Source: Bacteroidota bacterium (GTDB taxonomy: Bacteria; Bacteroidota; Bacteroidia; Flavobacteriales; Flavobacteriaceae). Taken from it: a stretch of DNA of 40,229 nucleotides. Under the pieces are notes generated by a model. The model saw only the letters and a program-made list of their open reading frames with translations. It had not been told where the DNA came from and ran no database searches. The translations under genes were made by a program, and so were the position numbers. Below, piece by piece: positions 34,220 to 40,229 of this stretch; within the stretch, counting starts at the first letter, position 1, and the number at the start of each line of letters is the position of its first letter. The stretch spans positions 1 through 40,229 of the forward strand of contig JAQCBK010000012.1 of the NCBI GenBank assembly GCA_027621505.1, read 5' to 3'.

Positions 34220-35730
34220 AACTTACTCAACTTCCCTTTTTTTTATTATCGTTTTTTTTCTTTCAAAGCTGTGAGCTGAGTCCTAAGAAAATTATACACC
34301 CTAACATCATCTATATTTTGGCCGATGATCTGGGTTATGGAGATTTGTCGATATACAATGAGGCGTCAAAAATCAAAACGCCTCATTTGGATCAATTGGC
34401 ACGCCAAGGTATGCGTTTTATGGACATGCATTCTACTTCTTCCGTTTGCACGCCTACCCGCTATAGCATCCTTACGGGAGAATACGCCTGGCGAACTTCC
34501 CTAAAAATGGGGGTATTGTGGAGCTATGGTCCACTGATGATCCCCGATGAAAAAGAAACCGTTGCCAAACTACTAAAACGCAATGGCTATCAAACCGCCG
34601 TGGTAGGGAAGTGGCATTTGGGATTGGACTGGCAATTGAAGTCGGATCCTCAACCGAATCAAGTCATTCAAAACGATTGGGGTTTGATCACCGATTATAA
34701 AGAAGAAATCATTGATTTTTCCAAAAACCCCACCAAAGGACCCACACAGGTTGGTTTTGATTACAGCTACATTCTCCCTGCTTCACTTGATATCCCCCCC
34801 TACGCCTATCTGGAAAACGAAAAAATCACCCAACCCGTCACTTCCTATACCGATGGGAGTAATCTGGAGGGGGACAGAGATTATGATTTTTGGCGTCCTG
34901 GGCCCATGGCTGAGGGATTTGATTTTTATGAAGTACTCCCCAATTTTATCGACAAGGCCAAAGCTTTTATCAAGAAGACCCAACAGAAGAAAGCACCATT
35001 TTTCCTCTATCTTTCCTTGGCGGGTCCTCATACCCCTTGGGTACCCAAAGCCAAAGCTCCCTACTCTTCTAAAGCGGGAATGTACGGGGCATTTGTGGAA
35101 ATGGTAGATGAACAATTGGGGCAACTTTTTGCATACATAGATGAACAAGGTATAGGAGAAGAAACCATGGTGATTTTTACCAGCGACAATGGTCCCTATT
35201 GGAAACCCCATCACATTGAAAAATACAATCACAAGGCTGCGGCACAGCTGCGGGGGATGAAAGGTGACATTTACGATGCGGGACATCGGGTGCCTTTTCT
35301 GGTTCGGTGGCCAGCTAAGGTGAGCCCAGGCAGCATGGCTCAGGGCGCATCCTCTCTGGCCAATTTCTATGCTACTGTCGCCGATTTACTCGGTATTCCC
35401 TCAAAAGCATTGGACAGTAACAGTCTGTTGGGGCAACTCACCGATTCGGATTTTCAGCAGCAAGCTCAACCCGTCATCCATCATTCTTCCAGAGGACATT
35501 TCGCCATTCGCTACGGGGACTGGAAAATGATCGAAAAAAGAGGCTCGGGAGGTTTTACCCCACCAGCAAGCCAACCCACGCCCCCCGGGGATCGACCCCA
35601 ACGCCTTTTTAACCTCAAGGAGGACCCCTCAGAACTGAACGATGTTTCCCAAGAATACCCCCAGAAATTGGAGCAACTCATACAGCAACTTGATTCCATA
35701 AAACAACGCCACTTAATTTCGTTAAAATGA
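34216..35730 (+). CDS. Sulfatase (S1 family) lipoprotein with CTPTR motif
   Basis: A 504-residue lipoprotein (FFQSC, lipid Cys19). Metal motif ILADDLGYGDLSIYN (34-48), formylglycine motif VCTPTRYSILTG with Cys78 (CxPxR kept, Thr instead of Ser), VVGKWHLGLDW, LAGPHTPWVP and the distal site IFTSDNGPYWKPHHIEKYN. A Pro-rich loop (FTPPASQPTPPGDRPQ) lies near the C terminus. It starts with ATGA overlapping the preceding stop, which decides the start against the ATG at 34195, and ends with a 4-base overlap with the next sulfatase. Tight coupling suggests equal production of the tandem enzymes. Confidence 0.87.
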   Translation: MKLTQLPFFLLSFFFFQSCELSPKKIIHPNIIYILADDLGYGDLSIYNEASKIKTPHLDQLARQGMRFMDMHSTSSVCTPTRYSILTGEYAWRTSLKMGVLWSYGPLMIPDEKETVAKLLKRNGYQTAVVGKWHLGLDWQLKSDPQPNQVIQNDWGLITDYKEEIIDFSKNPTKGPTQVGFDYSYILPASLDIPPYAYLENEKITQPVTSYTDGSNLEGDRDYDFWRPGPMAEGFDFYEVLPNFIDKAKAFIKKTQQKKAPFFLYLSLAGPHTPWVPKAKAPYSSKAGMYGAFVEMVDEQLGQLFAYIDEQGIGEETMVIFTSDNGPYWKPHHIEKYNHKAAAQLRGMKGDIYDAGHRVPFLVRWPAKVSPGSMAQGASSLANFYATVADLLGIPSKALDSNSLLGQLTDSDFQQQAQPVIHHSSRGHFAIRYGDWKMIEKRGSGGFTPPASQPTPPGDRPQRLFNLKEDPSELNDVSQEYPQKLEQLIQQLDSIKQRHLISLK

Positions 35731-37280
35731 AAACAGCATTTCCAATCGTATTTTTTTTACTAACCATCACCAACTCCTTCGGCCAGACCAAAAAGGAACA
35801 AAAACCTTTACCCAATATCCTCATTGCCATAGCTGACGATCATTCCTATCCCCATACGGGAGTTTACGGTTTTGCCGAGACCCAAACCCCCGGTTTTGAT
35901 TATGTTGCCCAAAACGGTGTTTTGTTCCACAATGCCTTTGTTGCAGCTCCCCAATGCAGTCCCTCAAGAGCCGCCATGCTAACTGGAAAAAACATTTGGG
36001 AGCTGGAAGAAGCTGGCACCCATGCCAGTAATTTCCCAAAAAAGTTTAAGGTCTTTACCGAGCTGTTGGATGCGCACGGTTATTTTGTAGGCTATACCGG
36101 AAAGCCTTGGGGCCCCGGCAACTGGCAGATCAGCGGACGCAAACAAAACCCCGTAGGAAAACCCTACAACTCACATCAATTGCTTGACCCACCAACCAAG
36201 GGTATCAATTCGAATGACTACGCAAGAAATTTTATAGATTTTTACAATCAAAAAGGGGAGGGGAGCCCTTTTGTGTTTTGGTATGGAGCCTTTGAACCCC
36301 ATCGGGTTTATGAATATCAAAGTGGTATCAAAGCAGGAAAAAATATCGAGGCCGTTCAGTTACCAGAATTTTTACCTGATACTGAAGTCGTTCGCAATGA
36401 TGTAATCGATTATATATTGGAAATCGAACATTTTGATAATCACCTGCTTCAGATGATTCAATTCCTGGAGAAAAAAGGGGAGCTGGACAATACCTTTATT
36501 GTGGTCACCGCCGATAATGGCATGCCCTTTCCCTATGCCAAGGCTAACCTTCAAGAGTTTGGTACACATGTGCCCTTGGCAATTTCCCTGCCTCACGGCA
36601 TCAAAGGAAAAGAAGTGCAAGATCTGGTCGGTTTGATCGATTTGGCCCCTACCTTGATGGAGCTAGTGGGATTGGAGGATGCCATGACCACCAGTGGAAA
36701 AAGCCTGATGCCGGTACTTACGCAAGCTGAACACCCCACCCACCGTAGCCATGTTCTTACCGGAAGGGAACGCCACACCCACGCGCGGCCAGACAATTTA
36801 GGTTACCCCGCAAGGGCCATCAGAACGCAAGACTACTTGTATGTACATCATTTTAAACCCGATCGCTGGCCGCAAGGCGATCCCGTTCCTCAAAACTCAG
36901 AAAATGACCAAAGGAGCAAGGCAAAAGGTTTTAAAGCCCTCTACCCGGGCTACCACGATATAGACCCCTCACCCTCAAAGGAGGTGATCATGGCCATGGA
37001 AGGTTCCTCCTATTTTAAAAGGGCCTTTGCCAAAAGACCCCAAGAACAACTCTATGACATACAAAAGGATCCCTATTGCATGCACAATATCGCCACTCAG
37101 CCGAAGTATAGGGAAGTACTCAGCCAGCTTAAACAACAGCTATTTAGGGACTTGGAGGAACAAGGCGATCCACGGGTGAGGGATAGCCCTGTTTTTGACA
37201 GCTATCCTCGATATTCTTCGATGCGCAACTTTTCTGGATTCAACAAAAGAGGACAGTATAACCCAGCCTTTGACCAATAG
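35727..37280 (+). CDS. Sulfatase (S1 family, heparan-sulfatase-like)
   Basis: A 517-residue exported sulfatase (signal ending TNSFGQ). Metal motif AIADDHSYPHTGVYG (35-48), formylglycine motif QCSPSRAAMLTG with Cys77, GYTGKPWGPGNW replacing GKWHLG, YGAFEPHRVYE with the substrate His, and VVTADNGMPFPYAK at the distal site. The GKPWGPG sequence and DDHSYPHTG fit the N-sulfoglucosamine-sulfohydrolase-like group, as does the first sulfatase of the minus arm. It is the last of four consecutive sulfatase genes; the transcript probably ends at the terminator at 37635-37660, past a decayed SusD fragment. Confidence 0.87.
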   Translation: MKTAFPIVFFLLTITNSFGQTKKEQKPLPNILIAIADDHSYPHTGVYGFAETQTPGFDYVAQNGVLFHNAFVAAPQCSPSRAAMLTGKNIWELEEAGTHASNFPKKFKVFTELLDAHGYFVGYTGKPWGPGNWQISGRKQNPVGKPYNSHQLLDPPTKGINSNDYARNFIDFYNQKGEGSPFVFWYGAFEPHRVYEYQSGIKAGKNIEAVQLPEFLPDTEVVRNDVIDYILEIEHFDNHLLQMIQFLEKKGELDNTFIVVTADNGMPFPYAKANLQEFGTHVPLAISLPHGIKGKEVQDLVGLIDLAPTLMELVGLEDAMTTSGKSLMPVLTQAEHPTHRSHVLTGRERHTHARPDNLGYPARAIRTQDYLYVHHFKPDRWPQGDPVPQNSENDQRSKAKGFKALYPGYHDIDPSPSKEVIMAMEGSSYFKRAFAKRPQEQLYDIQKDPYCMHNIATQPKYREVLSQLKQQLFRDLEEQGDPRVRDSPVFDSYPRYSSMRNFSGFNKRGQYNPAFDQ

Positions 37281-37286
37281 CCAACT

Positions 37287-37620
37287 TTAATATGATTCTG
37301 GAAGAAAGAGACCGGGAAACTCTGAGGGAAGGTCATACCATCGGTGTCCCTCTCCTACCAATTCACGCGCCCTTTCGTCCAATATCATGCTCAAATCCAC
37401 CGCTGCGGCAGTAATCTGCATTTCGGTTTCCTTACCGTCCCATGCAGCTCGGGTTCGGATCTTGTTGATGTCCTCTGCAGCCCCCGCCGTATTGCCTTGC
37501 TTTAGGCGTGCCTAGGACAACATTCAGTCCCATCACGTCGTCAGGCCCATTCCGTTGAGTCAAATTGACCGAACCAAAGGAGGATATCCTCAGAATCCTG
37601 GATATTCTCAATAGTCGAAC
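37287..37620 (-). pseudogene. Decayed SusD-like gene fragment
   Basis: This is most of the 512-base stretch between the last sulfatase and the PhoD-like gene. On the minus strand one frame (37511-37287) encodes ARLKQGNTAGAAEDINKIRT, then RAAWDGKETEMQIT and ILDERARELVGEGHRWYDL, a very characteristic SusD/RagB C-terminal sequence, broken after YDL by unrelated codons and a stop. A TAG stands where the Glu of 'AEARL' would be. Just upstream (37569-37512), a different frame gives NLTQRNGPDDVMGLNVV, perhaps another SusD piece joined by deletion. SusD proteins bind glycans at the outer membrane with SusC. Only the remnant is left; no SusC piece is seen. Confidence 0.78.
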
Positions 37621-37634
37621 AACGACTGAATTAT

Positions 37635-37660
37635 AAACCGCCTTCGGGCGGTTTTTTTTT
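37635..37660 (+). terminator. Strong Rho-independent terminator
   Basis: A perfect 8-base stem AAACCGCC/GGCGGTTT (37635-37642, 37647-37654) with a UUCG-type loop (TTCG) is followed by a run of T to 37660 in the plus direction. It would end the transcript of the plus-strand sulfatase arm. The remaining bases to 37792 are AT-rich leader of the PhoD-like gene with no clear promoter. Confidence 0.85.
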
Positions 37661-37792
37661 AGGAAATCAATGAAGCCCTTTGTTGGTATCTTTTGAGTGC
37701 TTTACATTATGAATAAATTTATATATTTATGAACCATATTTTTATGGTTTAATCCCTGTGAAAACAATTTTAAATCCAATCCATCTCATTCC

Positions 37793-39259
37793 ATGTCTAT
37801 AAAGCATCTAGCAAGGCAACTGTCTATTTTAGTATTTTCCATTCTTTTTTCCTGCCAATCGACGATGGATGGAAATGGTCCCCATTTTGCCAACGGCATA
37901 AAAAACGGCTGGGCCGATCAAAACTCCATTGTACTCTGGACACGATTGACTCAAGACAAATTGGCCCACTTTAAGGGAGAACCATTTATAGAGATTCCAG
38001 TTGGAAAAATGAAATCCTTGGCGGAAAACCAAGACCTTGAGGGCATCTACAACACGCAAATTCCTGATGGATTGAGCCTGAAAGATATGGAAGGCTATTG
38101 CCCAGGAAGCGAGGGGCAGGTTTTATTAAAATACCATAAATATGGAGATTCTGCCAACGAAAAAACTGTGGATTGGAGATCAGTTGATCCCCAAAAAGAT
38201 TTCACCCATCAATGGAAACTTGAGGGTTTAGAGGCTGGTGAAAAGTACAGCCTAAAAATTTATGCCCGGGCTAACAAAGGTGCCCAAATCAGCGACAGTA
38301 TCTCTGGTAGTTTTCTACTGCCTGCTGATCGACAGACCAAGAGGGATGTTAAATTTTGCGTCGTTTCCTGTCATGACTATAACCGCCGTGATGACCTGGA
38401 AAACGGACATAAAATTTACCCCAGCATGGCACAATTACAACCCGATTTCTATGTTCATACTGGAGACGTTGAGTATATGGACAAACCCACACCCTATGCC
38501 ATGACCGAGGAGTTGATGCGGTTCAAGTGGAATCGTTTGTTTGCCCTTCCGTTTCAACGTTCCTTCTACAACCACCACACTTCCTACTTTATGAAGGACG
38601 ACCACGATGTAGGTTTTGACGATAGCTACCCCGGTCGTGACTATGGAATGGTTTCTTTTGAAAGGGGATTGGAAATTTTCGATTTGGAACAGTTTCCAAG
38701 TCATCCCAAAAGATATAAAACCATACGTTGGGGTAAAGATTTACAAATTTGGATTGTTGAAGGCCGAAACTACAGGAATCAAAATTATTTGGAAGACGGA
38801 CCTGAAAAAACCATTTGGGGTACCGATCAAAAACAATGGTTTTATAACACGGTGACCGAGTCAGACGCAACTTATAAGGTATTGATTACTTCCTCTCCCA
38901 TTTTGGGTCCAGACAGGGTAAAAAAGAATGACAACTTGAGTAATGCCACCTACTCTTATGAACAAACTGAAATATTGGATTTTATAAAAAAACAAAAAAA
39001 CCTATTCATCGTGAATGGGGATCGACACTGGCAATACGTAACGCATTTTGAGAACACCAATCTCTGGGAATTTGGTTGTGGAGCGGGTGCTGATGTTCAT
39101 GCAGGCGGATGGAAACAAGAAGATTTTCGTCCTGAACACCAATTTTTAAGAGTAAAAGGAGGGTTTTTGTCGGTATCCCTAACCACTGAAAAACAAGCTG
39201 CGATTAAATTTATCCATCACGATGTAGCGGGAAATCCCGTTAATGAAGTTAGTTTTTAA
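37793..39259 (+). CDS. PhoD-like metallophosphoesterase lipoprotein
   Basis: A 488-residue lipoprotein (LFSC, lipid Cys21). An N-terminal PhoD domain (FANGIKNGWADQNSIVLWTR, WKLEGLEAGEKYSLKIYARA) precedes a catalytic core with FCVVSCHDYN, HTGDVEYMDKP, KDDHDVGFDD, the VEGRNYRN segment, and NGDRHWQYVTH, the metal-binding set of the alkaline phosphatase D/COG3540 group. It cleaves phosphate esters or diesters in the periplasm or at the surface. It is monocistronic, after the terminator, and ends convergently on the LacI-type gene with an 11-base overlap. Second unrelated metallophosphoesterase in the cluster. Confidence 0.87.
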   Translation: MSIKHLARQLSILVFSILFSCQSTMDGNGPHFANGIKNGWADQNSIVLWTRLTQDKLAHFKGEPFIEIPVGKMKSLAENQDLEGIYNTQIPDGLSLKDMEGYCPGSEGQVLLKYHKYGDSANEKTVDWRSVDPQKDFTHQWKLEGLEAGEKYSLKIYARANKGAQISDSISGSFLLPADRQTKRDVKFCVVSCHDYNRRDDLENGHKIYPSMAQLQPDFYVHTGDVEYMDKPTPYAMTEELMRFKWNRLFALPFQRSFYNHHTSYFMKDDHDVGFDDSYPGRDYGMVSFERGLEIFDLEQFPSHPKRYKTIRWGKDLQIWIVEGRNYRNQNYLEDGPEKTIWGTDQKQWFYNTVTESDATYKVLITSSPILGPDRVKKNDNLSNATYSYEQTEILDFIKKQKNLFIVNGDRHWQYVTHFENTNLWEFGCGAGADVHAGGWKQEDFRPEHQFLRVKGGFLSVSLTTEKQAAIKFIHHDVAGNPVNEVSF

Positions 39260-40229
39260 CTTCGCTGTAGTAAGCCCTTTCATCGGAATGGCTGAATCGG
39301 TAATTTTCCTTGGTAATGATCTCCAGTGGCATGGGAACTTCGTTTTCGGGTAGCTCTCGGTGAACCAGATAGTGAGTCATCATTTTAATGGATTTGTATC
39401 CTTGATTAAACGACTTTTGTGAGATCAAAAAGGTGACAAATCCCGCTTCGAGAGCGGCTATGTTTTGAGGGGTGGTGTCAAAACCGATCATCTTGATTTT
39501 TGATAGTTTATCCCGGTCTATAACTTCACAAACATTAGAAACCCTACTGGAGGGAACCATGATGCATTTGATCTTGGGATGTTGTTCTAAAAACGCATTG
39601 ATATTTACTTGTTGTTCGCCAATTTTATCGTACTGGTTAAATTGGATTTGATGAATTTTGGTTTTGGGTGTGTTTTGTTTAAAATAATTATTAAAACCAT
39701 TTATCCGCTCGTAAATAGCCTCGTTGTTATAGGGATTTTTTCGGGTAAGGATCATCAATAACTCATCGTCATTTTCAACACAAAGCTGGGTTAGCTTTCC
39801 TGCCAATACTCCAGCTTCAAATGATTTTTGACCAATATAACACAGATTGTTAAATCCTTTTAAGTCAACATTGAGAAACAAATAAGGAATTTCTTCCGCA
39901 TCCAACTTTTCAATGATGGTTGCGGTTTCTTTGATAAAAATCGGAACCATAACCACAGCATCTGGTTTGGATTTGATCAGATCATGAAAAGCATTTAGAT
40001 AACTCTGGGGGTCAAACTGATCAAATGTAAATACATGAATTTCAATCCCAAAGGCATTCACATCCTGCCCACCTTTTTGAATTCCCAAAAAGGGAGATTT
40101 CCAGAAAAGGTTTTGTTCATCGTATTGGGGAATCAAAGTGGCCAGATTGTGATGTTTTTTCATAGCCAAAGAGCTTGCAATCTGATTGATCTTAAACTTC
40201 TTTTGTTTTAAGATCTTTCTGATTTTTGC
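39249..40229 (-). CDS. LacI-family transcriptional regulator, N-terminal end beyond the window
   Basis: The frame is open to the right edge: 327 codons including the stop. Its first visible residues (KIRKILKQKKFKINQIASSL, then AMKKHHNLATLIP) match the end of a LacI helix-turn-helix/hinge region running into the periplasmic-binding-protein-like sensor domain. The sensor shows PDAVVMVPIFIKETATIIE, YIGQKSFEAGVLAGKL, IKMIGFDTTPQNIAALEAG and FLISQKSFNQGYKSIKMM, the usual sugar-binding fold. An internal ATG or TTG near 40160 is not the true start. It probably senses a sugar released by the cluster and controls it through operators such as those at 19221 and 25740 (inference). Its stop overlaps the PhoD-like gene's end by 11 bases. 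Confidence 0.85.
   Translation of the reverse strand, partial: AKIRKILKQKKFKINQIASSLAMKKHHNLATLIPQYDEQNLFWKSPFLGIQKGGQDVNAFGIEIHVFTFDQFDPQSYLNAFHDLIKSKPDAVVMVPIFIKETATIIEKLDAEEIPYLFLNVDLKGFNNLCYIGQKSFEAGVLAGKLTQLCVENDDELLMILTRKNPYNNEAIYERINGFNNYFKQNTPKTKIHQIQFNQYDKIGEQQVNINAFLEQHPKIKCIMVPSSRVSNVCEVIDRDKLSKIKMIGFDTTPQNIAALEAGFVTFLISQKSFNQGYKSIKMMTHYLVHRELPENEVPMPLEIITKENYRFSHSDERAYYSEVKN

Noticed and set aside
34783-35286. A 167-codon minus-strand frame opposite a sulfatase
   Set aside because: Antisense to the catalytic core of the CTPTR sulfatase, no domain signal.
37692-37729. TTTG and TATATTTA before the PhoD-like gene
   Set aside because: Spacing of 26 bases is too long and the -7 element is imperfect in an AT-rich stretch.
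1-40229. CRISPR arrays, tRNA or rRNA genes, insertion sequences
   Set aside because: No regular direct repeats, cloverleaf-like sequence, rRNA-like segments or transposase frames were seen.

Overview
The window looks like a chromosomal segment of a marine-type member of the Bacteroidota, most likely a Flavobacteriia (family-level placement is inference). The reasons are a fused CcsB/CcsA cytochrome c maturation protein, DUF2520, DUF2911 and DUF6174 proteins, promoter elements of the TTG...TAnnTTTG type, and a dense sulfatase/glycosidase cluster with many lipoprotein signals.

Left part (1-12,250) is mostly housekeeping. A minus-strand run reads DUF2520 protein -> KdsC-like phosphatase -> Maf-like pyrophosphatase -> PIG-L deacetylase -> a 31-residue membrane microprotein -> a sodium:solute symporter cut by the left edge. 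Several of these genes overlap. Then come a small membrane protein and the CcsBA fusion (plus), a DUF6174 lipoprotein (plus), and on the minus strand a TerB-like protein, a YbdG/MscM-type mechanosensitive channel, a DUF2911 protein with a clear terminator, and a zinc-ribbon protein.

Middle and right part (12,300-39,260) is a glycan-degradation cluster made of two divergent arms that meet at 25,719-25,795. The minus arm runs tandem-DUF1080 protein -> sulfatase -> GH28-like enzyme -> sulfatase with HEAT-like tail -> Tat-exported Gfo/Idh/MocA oxidoreductase -> DUF6807-DUF1080 fusion -> purple-acid-phosphatase-like enzyme -> GH78-like rhamnosidase. The plus arm runs sulfatase -> decayed enolase-superfamily gene -> divergent GH92 -> cytoplasmic Gfo/Idh/MocA oxidoreductase -> four consecutive sulfatases, followed by a decayed SusD fragment on the opposite strand and a strong terminator. 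A PhoD-like phosphoesterase and a LacI-family regulator (cut by the right edge) close the window.

The cluster has seven sulfatases, all with the Cys-type formylglycine motif, and exo-type glycosidases. It also has three DUF1080 domains with two oxidoreductases, a set that fits an oxidise/eliminate/reduce '3-keto' route of glycan cleavage. No intact SusC/SusD pair, endo-acting lyase or hydrolase, or sulfatase-maturing enzyme is visible, so the cluster probably works on oligosaccharides or depends on genes elsewhere. The substrate cannot be named from this sequence; a sulfated glycan containing rhamnose, mannose or uronic acid is the reasonable range.
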